Below, piece by piece: positions 7,095-16,059 of a stretch of 64,000 nucleotides of DNA. The translations under genes and the position numbers were made by a program. This DNA is from Raoultibacter phocaeensis. GTDB taxonomy: Bacteria; Actinomycetota; Coriobacteriia; Coriobacteriales; Eggerthellaceae. The notes beneath the pieces are model-generated. The model saw nothing but the letters and a program-made list of their open reading frames with translations, did no database searches and was not told the DNA's origin. How positions within the stretch are numbered: the stretch's first letter is position 1; each line of letters opens with the position of its first letter. The stretch covers positions 620,001-684,000 of the forward strand of contig NZ_CABDUX010000001.1 of assembly GCF_901411515.1 (NCBI RefSeq), read 5' to 3'.

Positions 7095-8987
7095 CTACTG
7101 AGCATCGGCTACGAGCTTGCCGACCATGTACCCTTGCGTCTGGGCGATACCGAGGCTCACGCCCGAAATGGATGTCGTGTACTGGTATCCAAAGCGGCTG
7201 CCGGAGTTGTTGCCGGCGGCGTACAAGCCGGGGAGAGGATTGCAGTTCTGGTCGAGCACCTGGCTGTCCTGGTTTACGAGCAGGCCCGACGTAGTTACCA
7301 TGGGTGCACCGATTTCTTTTTCCGCGCAGTACGCGTAATAAGGTGCTTCCATTTTGATCATGAGATGGGCGTCTTTTCCGAAGTCCTCGTCGCGCCCCTG
7401 ATCGCACAGCTCGTTGTAGCGCTCGACCGATGCGACGAACGTATCGACCGCTTCGCCGGTGTAGCCGAGATAGCCTGCAAGGGTCGCAAGATCGTCCGAG
7501 CAGTACACGGTCGTGCTGCCGCCAGGTCCTCCGGGAGCGCCGCCGCCTGCAGGTGCGCCGCCACTTTCCCCGCCGCCTGCAGGAGCCTCGCCTTCTCCGC
7601 CTGCATCGGCAGTGGGACCCGCCGCGGCAGCGTCACCCGAAGCATCGTCGGCACCGGCCGAGCCCGCAGCTCCACCCGCAAGGGCCTTTTCCATCGCTTC
7701 GTGCAGTCCCGACATGCTCGGCTGGCTCGCCTCATGAGCATAGTCGATCGCCATATGGGAAGGAACCTGCGCGTACACGTAGTCGTCGACGTTGCTTCCG
7801 AACACGGTAGCGATGATGCCCGAAGGTTCTTTCGCACCGGGGATGGCGGCAAGCTCGATCGAGCCGAAGCCCTCGTTGCAGTACCGCTCGCCCAAGCTGT
7901 TGAGCCAGAGCACCGGAGCGGTACCCGCAGGGTCGCTCGGCGAGTCGCACGGATAGAAGTAGTTGCCGCCCATGCCGCTCATGCACGGGTCGAGCTTGCC
8001 GCCCGCCCAATAGCCGAGCGCCACGCCCGATCCATCTTGATCCATGCCTGGGGAAAGCGTTTCGCCCTCCGCCTTGAGCCCGAGGCTTTCGGCATACAGA
8101 TCGGTGAGCATGTCGGCATTGCCGCCGAAACCGCCCCCCGCCAAGATAACACCCTTCATCGCCGTAACCTTGACGTACGTGCCGTCGGATTTTTCTCCGT
8201 ACGCACCCGTAACCGCCCCCGCATCATCGGTGATGAGCAAATATCCGCTCGTGCCGTAGTACACCGTACCGCCACTCTGCTCGACGACTTCGGCGCAATG
8301 ATCGAGCGCTGCGGTCATGAAATCACCGGTATGGGCGCATCCGATGAACCCGCGCAGGCCGCCTATCTGCTCCTGATACGCGTCGTTTGCGGGCCACTGC
8401 CGAATGACCACACTCGCAGGATCGTCGATGTACTCGCCGAACAGCCAGTCGAAACATGCGCCCGAGTTAGCGGCGTAGCGACGGATGAGGCCGGGGTTCG
8501 GACGGTTGTTGTGGCGCAGCATCCAATCGTTCATGAACACGAGCTCGTCGACCTCGGGCACCCCTTGGCTTGCCAAAAGCTCGGAGTTGATGTGGCCGAC
8601 CTGGCCGCCCGACATGTACGAACGCGCGTCGAGCTCCTGCTTCTCGAAAGCACACACGGTTGCACCGCCCTCTGCAGCCGCACGGGCAGCGCAGCTTCCC
8701 GCATGGCCCAGCCCTATAACAAGCACGTCGCACTCGGCCTCTTCGGCAACCTCGCTTGGCGCAGCGGGTGCCGTGCGCCACGCTGCGGCAGACGACGATC
8801 CGCTTGCGGACGATCCCGATCCGCCTTTCGACGATGCGGCCTCGGCATCGGCCGGCGTAGACGGGCTGCACCCGGCAAGCCCCGCCCCCGCAACGACCGC
8901 GGCGGCCCCGAGCCCAAGGAAGGCGCGGCGGGATAACCCGGATTTCCTCGTTTCGAACGTTTCGTTGTGCATGGTTTTTTCACTCAT
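7095..8987 (-). CDS. Tat-exported FAD-dependent fumarate-reductase-like flavoprotein (lipoprotein)
   Basis: The product is 630 aa. The N-terminus has a twin-arginine signal (SRRAFLGLGAAAVVAGAGLAGC) ending in a lipobox Cys, so it probably sits outside the membrane. An FAD_binding_2 Rossmann motif follows (VLVIGLGHAGSCAARAAAEGG). The C-terminus GLYAAGNNSGSRFGYQYTTSISG is the family's FAD-binding end. Related proteins reduce fumarate, urocanate, cinnamates or other enoates as respiratory electron acceptors; the substrate here cannot be read. An Ala/Gly/Pro-rich stretch of about 60 residues (near residues 430-490) interrupts the capping domain. Start: ATG preceded by AGGAGG. It is divergent from a membrane LuxR regulator, an arrangement common in this family. 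Confidence 0.88.
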   Translation of the reverse strand: MSEKTMHNETFETRKSGLSRRAFLGLGAAAVVAGAGLAGCSPSTPADAEAASSKGGSGSSASGSSSAAAWRTAPAAPSEVAEEAECDVLVIGLGHAGSCAARAAAEGGATVCAFEKQELDARSYMSGGQVGHINSELLASQGVPEVDELVFMNDWMLRHNNRPNPGLIRRYAANSGACFDWLFGEYIDDPASVVIRQWPANDAYQEQIGGLRGFIGCAHTGDFMTAALDHCAEVVEQSGGTVYYGTSGYLLITDDAGAVTGAYGEKSDGTYVKVTAMKGVILAGGGFGGNADMLTDLYAESLGLKAEGETLSPGMDQDGSGVALGYWAGGKLDPCMSGMGGNYFYPCDSPSDPAGTAPVLWLNSLGERYCNEGFGSIELAAIPGAKEPSGIIATVFGSNVDDYVYAQVPSHMAIDYAHEASQPSMSGLHEAMEKALAGGAAGSAGADDASGDAAAAGPTADAGGEGEAPAGGGESGGAPAGGGAPGGPGGSTTVYCSDDLATLAGYLGYTGEAVDTFVASVERYNELCDQGRDEDFGKDAHLMIKMEAPYYAYCAEKEIGAPMVTTSGLLVNQDSQVLDQNCNPLPGLYAAGNNSGSRFGYQYTTSISGVSLGIAQTQGYMVGKLVADAQ

Positions 8988-9030
8988 GGCGATTCCCTCC
9001 TATGGGTATCAACGGTTTCTGAGGAGGCAT

Positions 9031-9090
9031 CCGCCTGAAAGCCGATATAAGGGATGAGGGAGGATGGGAAGCGAACCGGCTTTCAGGCGG
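9031..9090. promoter_or_regulatory. Long spaced dyad in the flavoprotein/LuxR divergent region
   Basis: CCGCCTGAAAGCCG (9031-9044) and CGGCTTTCAGGCGG (9077-9090) are perfect 14-bp inverted arms around 32 bp. The arms lie 40-100 bp upstream of the flavoprotein start, in the 301-bp gap (8988-9288) that otherwise holds no gene. This could be a paired LuxR operator or a leader hairpin. Confidence 0.55.
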
Positions 9091-9288
9091 ACACCCCCTC
9101 ATTGCACAGGCTTATTGTTGAAAACCGCAGGCAGATGAAAAATCGCACTATTTCGGTAAAATGGTAGGAAAGCGTCGTTTCGGCATCACGCTTTTGAGGT
9201 AAACAGGCAACGGAGCGGTTCGCAAACCGTTTCGCGGCACGCGAACACGACTTTGGCGGTATCATGGTGCAAGGAGCGAGGGAGGCAC

Positions 9289-10731
9289 ATGCGATTCAAA
9301 ATCCGATTCAAAGCAAAGCTTGCTGCTTTTGCCGCATTCTTCGCAACCATTCCGATCTACTCCCCCAACGTCGTCACGTTCACAAGCTCGCTCGACGTTC
9401 CTTCGGAGTCGATCGGATGGTTCGTAAACCCCCTACTCTTTAGCGCCCTTGTTACGGGAGCCGCTCTCGCGCTGCTCTCGCTGAATCGCCCCCTGGAAAA
9501 GCGCCTCTTCTCACTCCCGTCGATCGTCGGCTCGACAGCACTGTATCTTTGCGGGTTTGCGCTCATGGCATTTGATGCGCTTGGCTCGCCTCCCTTACTC
9601 GCTTCGCTCGAAATTGCCGCCGGCGTTGCATGCGGCATCGGCCTTATTCCTCTCTGCATCGCGTGGGGCGCTTTGTTCGCCTCGATGGACATACGCCGAG
9701 CGCTTTTCCACCTCGCCGTGTTCTGCGGCATCGGATCGATCGTCGCGTTCATGCTGTCGTCGTTGAGCGGCTTCGCGCTGCTCGTTTCGTATGGCCTCAT
9801 GCTCGTCATCGGAGTAGCGGTTCCGATCGTCAAAACGTGCGCGAAATCAATAGGCTCCGACCCGGATACCGAAGCAGAAGAAGAGGAGCTCCCCGCCAAA
9901 CAGGGAAGCGAAACCGTCGTGCAGACGTTCAGACGGCTCGCCTCGGTGGCCGCCGCGCCGTTTATCGGGTTCATCGTGTTCGCCTTCACGATGTCAGCCC
10001 GGAAATTCAACCTGTTCGGCGTCTACGATATCGAGGTCTTTGCAGGAATGATCGCCCCCTTGATCGTCATCCCCTTCTGCTTCGCACGCATCAAACGCCC
10101 CTTCTTCTCGTTCATCTACCAGATGCTTCTTCCCGTATGCGCGCTTGCGCTCATCGTGTTCAACAGCTTTCCGCTCGACACGGTGCCGCAGTGGATCGGC
10201 GCGGCGACAGTCTACGTGTTCTTCGCCATGCTGGGGCTGCTTGCGCTCGCAGCGCTGTGCGCCGTCGCCCACGCCCGCGAGTTTCCCCCTACGCTCGTAT
10301 TCGGCGGCACGCTTGCGGCGTTCTCGGCCGTATCACTTATAGGCATCCAGGTCGGCCAAGCCGTCGCAGAGGATATTCTGGGGCCTGCGCTCCTCGTTAT
10401 CAGCACCCTGTATTTCGTGGGGCTCATTCTTGCAGCGCTCGTCTCGCTTTCCCGCTCGCGCGACGAGCAGCAAGCCTCGACCGTCGCCGCCGTTCCCGTC
10501 GAGGAGTTCTTGAAGCTGCGCTGCGAGGAAATCGCCCGCGAAAGCGCCCTGTCGCCTCGCGAGGCGGAAATTCTGCTCTACATGGGGCGAGGCCACAACC
10601 CCGTGTTCATCGCCAAAACGCTCGTGCTCTCGGTGAGCACCGTGCGCACCCACATCCGCAACATCTACCGCAAAGTCGAAGTCTCGTCGCGCGAAGAGCT
10701 GCTCGCTCTCATCGACAGCACCGTTGCGTAA
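9289..10731 (+). CDS. LuxR-family regulator with 12-TM membrane sensor
   Basis: The product is 480 aa. About twelve hydrophobic helices fill residues 8-395. A LuxR/GerE helix-turn-helix closes the protein (LSPREAEILLYMGRGHNPVF, then IAKTLVLSVSTVRTHIRNIY, about 418-460). Start: ATG at 9289 after GGGAGG; the TTG at 9253 is rejected. This architecture is widespread in Eggerthellaceae next to flavin reductases, and the divergent flavoprotein is the likely target. The membrane part probably senses the enoate substrate, which is inference. Confidence 0.88.
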   Translation: MRFKIRFKAKLAAFAAFFATIPIYSPNVVTFTSSLDVPSESIGWFVNPLLFSALVTGAALALLSLNRPLEKRLFSLPSIVGSTALYLCGFALMAFDALGSPPLLASLEIAAGVACGIGLIPLCIAWGALFASMDIRRALFHLAVFCGIGSIVAFMLSSLSGFALLVSYGLMLVIGVAVPIVKTCAKSIGSDPDTEAEEEELPAKQGSETVVQTFRRLASVAAAPFIGFIVFAFTMSARKFNLFGVYDIEVFAGMIAPLIVIPFCFARIKRPFFSFIYQMLLPVCALALIVFNSFPLDTVPQWIGAATVYVFFAMLGLLALAALCAVAHAREFPPTLVFGGTLAAFSAVSLIGIQVGQAVAEDILGPALLVISTLYFVGLILAALVSLSRSRDEQQASTVAAVPVEEFLKLRCEEIARESALSPREAEILLYMGRGHNPVFIAKTLVLSVSTVRTHIRNIYRKVEVSSREELLALIDSTVA

Positions 10732-10797
10732 TCGCTCGCGCAGCTGCGGTTTGCCCACGGGCAACGCTGTACATTCATGCTACCGAATATTGCAGAA

Positions 10798-12006
10798 CTA
10801 GCGTCCAGGCTTAAGCAGCCAATCGACAAGGTTCACCACTTCGACGCCATCAGTCCGTCCAAGCCCGATCTTGTCGGCTGTGATGAGCAGCATGTGCCCC
10901 GCTCCCCACGGGACCGCCCTGAATGCTTCGAACTCGCGCCGTCGCGTACCCTCGTCCAGAATACTTGCACTCACCTGCACGTACAGCACTTCGTCGAATC
11001 GCGTTGCGATAAAGTCGATTTCGCACGCATCCGCTTTTCCGATGCGCACTTCATACCCGCGCACCTTAAGCTCGTTGTGCACGATGGTCTCGAACGAAAA
11101 CCCATAATCCCGTTTCGGAAATCCTAGCAACATGTTCTTAATTCCCAAATCGGAAGGATAGTACTTGTCGAGCCCTTGCAAGATGGTACCGCCTCTCATG
11201 TCGAAGCGCTTCGTCCGATAAAACAAAAACGCATCGACAAGCGCCTGGAGGTACCGCTCGATCGTATCGGTAGCGGTCTGCCTGCGAGCGCTCTTCAACC
11301 TATTTCCGATATTAGTGATCGAAACGCTCGAACCCGCCGTATCCGCCAAAAAGCAGGCTACGTCGTTGAACACAAGGGGGTTGCGAATCTGAACATGCTG
11401 CGCGATGTCTTTCACGAACACCGTGTTGTATATTCCGGACAAAACCGTTTGGGCGAGCGCCCCGTCCTCCCCCTGCTCGACAACTGGCGGAAGCCCACCG
11501 TGCTTGAGATAACGCTCAAGCGCTCGTTCGTGGTTCTGCTCTCCCGTGAAATCAACGAATTCTCTGAATGACAACGGATACATCTGAATCTCGATATATC
11601 GTCCGGATAGCAAGGTAGCCAACTGACTCGACAGGAGATATGCGTTCGAACCCGTAAGATACACATCGACATCGAAATCAACGCAGAGCGCATTCACTGC
11701 TCGCTCCCATGCTTCGACAAGCTGCACCTCGTCCAACAAAACGCAGCACCGTCCTCTTCCTTCTACGCGCATCTTCACCGCATCGACGAGATCACGATGA
11801 TCGAGTATGTCAAAGCAAGCAGATGATTCGAGCTTAAGAAAAACGATGTTGGCTTCAGGCATGCCGCTTTTGCGCAAATGCTGCGCAAACAATTCGAGCA
11901 AGGAGGATTTTCCGCATCGACGCATACCGACAACCACTTTGACGAGACCATTGTCTCGAGCCGCAATAAGCTTGTCGATGTAGATGGGGCGCTCTTTGAG
12001 CTTCAT
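10798..12006 (-). CDS. AAA ATPase with DUF4143 domain
   Basis: The product is 402 aa. The Walker A motif is GMRRCGKSS (about 27-35) and Walker B is CCVLLDEVQLV (about 91-101). The C-terminal DUF4143-type region has the YGFSFETIVHNELKVRGYEV segment, then a nuclease-like EIDF...YVQVS stretch. These proteins are very common in gut bacteria and of unknown role, often carried as isolated accessory genes. Base composition is lower in GC than the neighbours. The promoter region has three copies of a 16-bp AT-rich box (12031-12100), which suggests tight control, perhaps by itself. No partner gene is adjacent. Confidence 0.8.
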   Translation of the reverse strand: MKLKERPIYIDKLIAARDNGLVKVVVGMRRCGKSSLLELFAQHLRKSGMPEANIVFLKLESSACFDILDHRDLVDAVKMRVEGRGRCCVLLDEVQLVEAWERAVNALCVDFDVDVYLTGSNAYLLSSQLATLLSGRYIEIQMYPLSFREFVDFTGEQNHERALERYLKHGGLPPVVEQGEDGALAQTVLSGIYNTVFVKDIAQHVQIRNPLVFNDVACFLADTAGSSVSITNIGNRLKSARRQTATDTIERYLQALVDAFLFYRTKRFDMRGGTILQGLDKYYPSDLGIKNMLLGFPKRDYGFSFETIVHNELKVRGYEVRIGKADACEIDFIATRFDEVLYVQVSASILDEGTRRREFEAFRAVPWGAGHMLLITADKIGLGRTDGVEVVNLVDWLLKPGR

Positions 12007-12030
12007 CCATCATCCTCCTTTGTCGTGATG

Positions 12031-12100
12031 ATACTTTTACTATCATACTACTAAAAGTATACATCGTTTTAAATTTTTTATAGTATGGTAGTAAAAGTAT
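12031..12100. promoter_or_regulatory. Triple 16-bp operator-like box upstream of the AAA ATPase
   Basis: The boxes ATACTACTAAAAGTAT (12045-12060) and ATGGTAGTAAAAGTAT (12085-12100) are direct copies. ATACTTTTACTATCAT (12031-12046) is the same box inverted. The first two overlap into a dyad next to the start codon. This looks like a repressor site set. Confidence 0.55.
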
Positions 12101-12222
12101 GAGTTGTGCCACACTCTCTGATTCAGTAGATGGCATAACCCGCGAGAATAGAGCCTCGCCAAAGAAACGGATGTCCAATCTCAAAGGTGCAAGCCGATTC
12201 TTGCGGCTCTTGGTCGACCTTT

Positions 12223-12342
12223 TGTCCGCCAACCTTCGCTAAACGACATTTTTCCAGGCTTTTTTCTCTTGAAAAAATATCCGACCAGACTTTATTCATA
12301 GTATAAATATAAGAAATGTCGTTTAACGAAGGTTGGCGGACA
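12223..12342. repeat. 120-bp palindrome-ended element A
   Basis: The element starts with TGTCCGCCAACCTTCGCTAA and ends with its complement. The arms are about 29 bp with one mismatch, and the interior is AT-rich. It matches element B (30285-30404) in length, in its outer 10 bp and, when B is read in reverse, in the core CTTTATTC. No clear target-site duplication is seen. It could be a MITE-like element or a structured RNA/DNA site. Confidence 0.75.
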
Positions 12343-12356
12343 GCGGGTGCTCAATT

Positions 12357-12488
12357 CGCTGTTAAGCCAGGACCAGCATGCGCCCGCCCGGAGCTGCGCG
12401 GCCGCACGGCTGCGGCGGCCGCGCAGCTGATGCATCAGATCGCCACCAGGTGCTCCATGGGAGCCGTGTCAACATTGGTCTAACAGCG
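12357..12488. other. Nested dyad with GC-rich hairpin in the gadB/ATPase gap
   Basis: An outer, imperfect pair CGCTGTTAAGCCA (12357-12369) and TGGTCTAACAGCG (12476-12488) encloses a perfect 14-bp hairpin, AGCTGCGCGGCCGC with GCGGCCGCGCAGCT (12392-12428). A direct repeat ACAGCGGGTGYTCAA lies at 12340 and 12483. The 611-bp gap 12007-12617 holds no gene, only this structure, element A, the operator boxes and the gadB terminator. Confidence 0.45.
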
Positions 12489-12519
12489 GGTGTTCAAGAG
12501 TTCGACAAAGCGCATGACC

Positions 12520-12556
12520 CATAGAAAAGGCCGCGCTCGCATGCGGGCGCGGCCTC
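12520..12556 (-). terminator. gadB terminator
   Basis: Read on the minus strand, AGGCCGCGC and GCGCGGCCT pair around a short loop and are followed by TTTTCT. It lies about 60 bp after the gadB stop codon. Confidence 0.75.
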
Positions 12557-12617
12557 CTATCTTCGCCGTCTGTACTATCGGCTTTCCTTAGCGACGCGTG
12601 CTTCCGAAGGGTATCGG

Positions 12618-14099
12618 CTACTTCGCGTCCTTCACCTGGCTCGACTGGACGTCGGCAGCCTTATCGACCGCAGCACGTCCGCCGTGGTTGAAGCCGGTGT
12701 TGATGACGCCCTGGGTGTTGCCGGTAACGAACTTGGCATTCTTCAGAGTGTTGATTTCCTTCTTCATGTCCTCGACGAGCTTGATGGCAAGCTGCATGGA
12801 GAAATCCTGGCGGGCGACGACGCGCTGCACCGTGGTGTTCTCCATGTCCTTCGGCATCGGGTATGCCGGCACGAGCCAACCGCTCATACGCAGGCGGTCT
12901 GACAGATCGTACAGCGACCAGGACACGTCGGCATCGTCTTTGAGGCCCCAGCAGACGATCGGAATGTTCGATGCGTCCTCGTAGATCTCGAAGATGCCCA
13001 TATCCTTGATCTCAGCGGCGAGATAGCGCGCCACGTCGAGCGTACGCTGCTGAATCTCTTTGTAGCCGTTGAAGCCGTTGCGCATGAGCACGTAGTACTG
13101 GCCGACGATTTGCGACGCGGAGCGGGAGAAGTTGATGGCCATGGTGGCCTCTTCGCCGCCGAGGTAGCTTACCCAGAAGATCAGATCCTCGGGCAGCGCT
13201 TCCTTGCTGCGCCAGATGACCCAGCCAATGCCGGGGTACACGAGGCCGTATTTGTGGCCCGACGTATTGATGGACCAGACGTTCTTCAAGCGGAAGTCCC
13301 ACTTGAGATCGGGGTCGACGAACGGAGCCACCATAGCGCCCGAAGCACCGTCAACGTGGATGCGGATCGGCAGGTCCTTGTGCTCCTGGTTGTACGCCTC
13401 AACGAGTTCGTCGAGCTTCTCGACGTCGTCGAACTTGCCTGTGTAGGTGATGCCGAGGATAGCCGTGATACCGATGGTGTACTCGTCGACGTAATCCATG
13501 ACGGTATCCATGTTGAGCGACAGATGATCTTTCTCAAGCGGCACGAGGCGCATTTCGATGTCCCAATAGCGGCAGAACTTCTCCCAGCACACCTGATAGC
13601 CCGAGGAGATCACGAGGTTCGGACGCGTCTCGGAATAGATGTCCACGCCGGCGGCCTTCGCGAGCTTCTTCCAGCGGAACAGCATGCCCAAACCGCCGAG
13701 CATGCACGCCTCGGACGAACCGACGGTCGAGGTACCCATAGGCTCCTCTGACGGATCGGCGTTCCACAGATCGCCGATCATGGCGACGCAGCGGTTCTCG
13801 AGATCGGCCGTCATCGGATACTCGTCCTTGTCGATGGCGTTCTTCTCCATGGTTTCGGCCATGATCTTGGTGGCCATGGGCTCCATGTAGGTCTGGCAGA
13901 ACGTCGTGAGGTTCTGCGTGGCGTTGCCCTCGATCGAGAGATACTCCTTGATCATCTCGTAGGCCAGACGCGGCTCGACCGGTTCATCGTTCATCTTGTC
14001 GAGCGGCATCTGGGTATCGCTCGCCTCGGAGCCGAAGATCGGGGTGAGGTACTTCGTCTTCTCGTCCATGTCCTTCAAAATCTTGCTCTCGGTTTCCAT
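12618..14099 (-). CDS. gadB: Glutamate decarboxylase
   Basis: The product is 493 aa, a PLP enzyme converting glutamate to GABA and CO2 while consuming a proton, in the cytoplasm. The PLP lysine is Lys283 in SINTSGHKYGLVYPG, and HVDGASGAMVAPF (about 248) carries the PLP-ring Asp. GTSTVGSSEACMLGGL (about 122) is the phosphate-binding region. Length and order match E. coli GadB. Start: ATG after AGGAGG. It lies 72 bp downstream of the gadC antiporter in the same direction, giving a complete acid-resistance/GABA module. GABA might also serve as acceptor for the nearby amidinotransferases, which is speculation. Confidence 0.95.
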   Translation of the reverse strand: METESKILKDMDEKTKYLTPIFGSEASDTQMPLDKMNDEPVEPRLAYEMIKEYLSIEGNATQNLTTFCQTYMEPMATKIMAETMEKNAIDKDEYPMTADLENRCVAMIGDLWNADPSEEPMGTSTVGSSEACMLGGLGMLFRWKKLAKAAGVDIYSETRPNLVISSGYQVCWEKFCRYWDIEMRLVPLEKDHLSLNMDTVMDYVDEYTIGITAILGITYTGKFDDVEKLDELVEAYNQEHKDLPIRIHVDGASGAMVAPFVDPDLKWDFRLKNVWSINTSGHKYGLVYPGIGWVIWRSKEALPEDLIFWVSYLGGEEATMAINFSRSASQIVGQYYVLMRNGFNGYKEIQQRTLDVARYLAAEIKDMGIFEIYEDASNIPIVCWGLKDDADVSWSLYDLSDRLRMSGWLVPAYPMPKDMENTTVQRVVARQDFSMQLAIKLVEDMKKEINTLKNAKFVTGNTQGVINTGFNHGGRAAVDKAADVQSSQVKDAK

Positions 14100-14171
14100 T
14101 GCTCTTTACCTCCTGTATCTGTAACACTTCTGTTGTTACCTGAATATTGGGTGCTCGCTTAACGAGCGGGA

Positions 14172-15866
14172 TTACTTGACGGATGCAGGCGGTGCCTGCC
14201 CTGCTCCTGGATCGGACGCCGATGGTGTAAAAGACGCCTCGCCGACAGGCGCAGCAGCTCTAGTCGCGGGTGACTGCGCGCTCGGTTCAAGGGGTACCGC
14301 AGCTGCTGTGCCCCCATCGGTAACCGTGCCCACGGGCGCCGCACCTCCGCCCATCGGCGGCGTGGGCGGCTGAGCCCAACGATGCCTGAAGGCGTAGATG
14401 ATGAACGGCAAGGCAACCGAAATTGCAAAGCATATGAACAGCGTCATCTGATAGACGGTGTTCGCTTGATCGGTCAGCTCCGAGGACGGGAAGAACGAAA
14501 TGATAAGCGTGCCGATAGTCATGATCATGCCGATGCCGGCAAAGATAGCCTTGAACGGCGTGCCGCCCGGAAGCTGGAATTTACGGGGCAGGTTCCTCTT
14601 CTTGAACACGAGCACGAAGTACCCGAGGAAGAAGAGCACGTAGCCCACAAGGTAGATGACTACCGTCAGGCCGATTGCGGTCAGATAGCCAACCGACGAG
14701 CTCGAACCGCCCGAAAGCGCGATCGATCCGCAGAGGACCGCATCCCAGATCGTCACGATAATCGCCTGGATGACAACCGTTTTCACGGAAACGCCGTGCT
14801 TGTTGACCTTCTTGAACGTCGGAGGAAGGATGCCGTCGTGCGCGGTGTCCAAAAGGGCACGCGACGGACCGACGATCCAGGCAGAAATCTCAGCAAGCAC
14901 GCCGAGTGCCAGCAGGATGGCGACCACGTACACAAGCCAGCCCCATTCGGCCCCCAAATGCGTTACAAAGATCGCCTTGAACGCCTCGATAACGCCGAAC
15001 GAAAGGTTGCTGTCGAGCGTTTCGGCGGGAAGCGTGGTCGCAACGGCCAAGCCGCCGAGCGCGTCGAGCACGATTGTCATGACGACGAGCACGATCATAG
15101 CGAGCGGGTAGTTACGCGTCGGGTTCTTCAATTCGTTGATATGCGAAGCCGAGGCTTCAACGCCCATGTAGGCGAGTATGAACGAGGCGAAGATCACGAG
15201 CGTATCCACTTTGCTGAAATCGGGGATGAGCGTGTTGAAATCCATGGTGATCTGAGAAACGCCACCGGTGAGGAAGTACACGGCCAACCCGATGAACAGG
15301 ATAGCGGCTGGAAGCAAGATGCCTCCCAGGAAGCCTACCTTCGAGATGCGGGCGGTGAATTTCGTGCCGCCGAGCTGCGTAAACGTAAGACCCCACACGA
15401 TGATCGCCACGCCGACGAACATGACGAGCGGGTTGTTGTAGAGCGCGTCCCATTTGAACACGTACGCGAGCGCCGCAAGAACGAAGAACGCCATCGTCAC
15501 GAAGCCTACGGTGATCTGGAACCACTGGAAGAACAGCGCTGCGAAACCCCAGCGCCTGCCGAGCGTATTGCCGACCCAGGCGAAGATGCCGCCTGATTCC
15601 CAACCTTTTACCGTCGCCATTTCGGCGGCGCACAATGCGACCGGCAGAAACCATAGAAGGCCTCCGACGATCAGGAAGAACACCAGCTGGAACCCTGACG
15701 ATGCGAACGACGGATACTCGTAGACCGTCATGACCATCGAAGCCGTGATGGCGAAGAAGCCGAAGAAGCTCAAGGTACGCGTGAAGCTCGGTCTGCTCAC
15801 CGAACCGACGGGAGCGTTGTCCGCCGGAACGACTGCGGATGGATCGTTGGGTTTGCCCATGCTCAT
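14172..15866 (-). CDS. gadC: Glutamate:GABA antiporter
   Basis: The product is 564 aa, an APC-superfamily exchanger that takes up glutamate and exports GABA. About twelve membrane helices run from residue 27 to 495, and the first helices carry FFAITASMVMTVYEYPSFAS, typical of GadC. The last ~60 residues are Ala/Pro/Gly/Thr-rich. This is different from the short C-plug known in E. coli, so pH gating may differ. The start is ambiguous (ATGATGAGCATG); the second ATG (15866) has the best spacing from GAGGAG. Upstream are three ACCGTTT boxes at 21-bp period and then a TetR gene. Confidence 0.9.
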   Translation of the reverse strand: MSMGKPNDPSAVVPADNAPVGSVSRPSFTRTLSFFGFFAITASMVMTVYEYPSFASSGFQLVFFLIVGGLLWFLPVALCAAEMATVKGWESGGIFAWVGNTLGRRWGFAALFFQWFQITVGFVTMAFFVLAALAYVFKWDALYNNPLVMFVGVAIIVWGLTFTQLGGTKFTARISKVGFLGGILLPAAILFIGLAVYFLTGGVSQITMDFNTLIPDFSKVDTLVIFASFILAYMGVEASASHINELKNPTRNYPLAMIVLVVMTIVLDALGGLAVATTLPAETLDSNLSFGVIEAFKAIFVTHLGAEWGWLVYVVAILLALGVLAEISAWIVGPSRALLDTAHDGILPPTFKKVNKHGVSVKTVVIQAIIVTIWDAVLCGSIALSGGSSSSVGYLTAIGLTVVIYLVGYVLFFLGYFVLVFKKRNLPRKFQLPGGTPFKAIFAGIGMIMTIGTLIISFFPSSELTDQANTVYQMTLFICFAISVALPFIIYAFRHRWAQPPTPPMGGGAAPVGTVTDGGTAAAVPLEPSAQSPATRAAAPVGEASFTPSASDPGAGQAPPASVK

Positions 15867-16059
15867 CATCTCCTCTCAATAAACGGGTGTGCGTCGCGAT
15901 CGGCGCTCACAAAAATAAGTACTTCCCCGTTATACCGTCTGAGAAAAGATGCGCAAGACTTTCGAGCAATCGTTAACCCGCGCGTGGCCGACTCGTGAAG
16001 GTCTCGCTAACGGTTTGAAACGTCGCCGTTATCGTTGAGTTTGTGACTGTGAGATTGCA

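Noticed and set aside
7134-8936. 600-residue plus-strand ORF opposite the flavin reductase
   Set aside because: It is the shadow of a gene with Tat signal, FAD motifs and good ribosome site; the product is Arg/Ala-rich without domains.
12223-12342. Calling element A a CRISPR repeat or integron attC site
   Set aside because: There is no spacer array and no integrase, and the two elements are 18 kb apart.
12392-12428. Rho-independent terminator for gadB at the GC-rich hairpin
   Set aside because: There is no T tract on either side, and a better terminator lies closer to gadB at 12520-12556.
14382-15596. 404-residue plus-strand ORF opposite gadC
   Set aside because: Composition (Arg/Glu/Asp/His-rich) is that of a reverse-frame shadow of a membrane protein.
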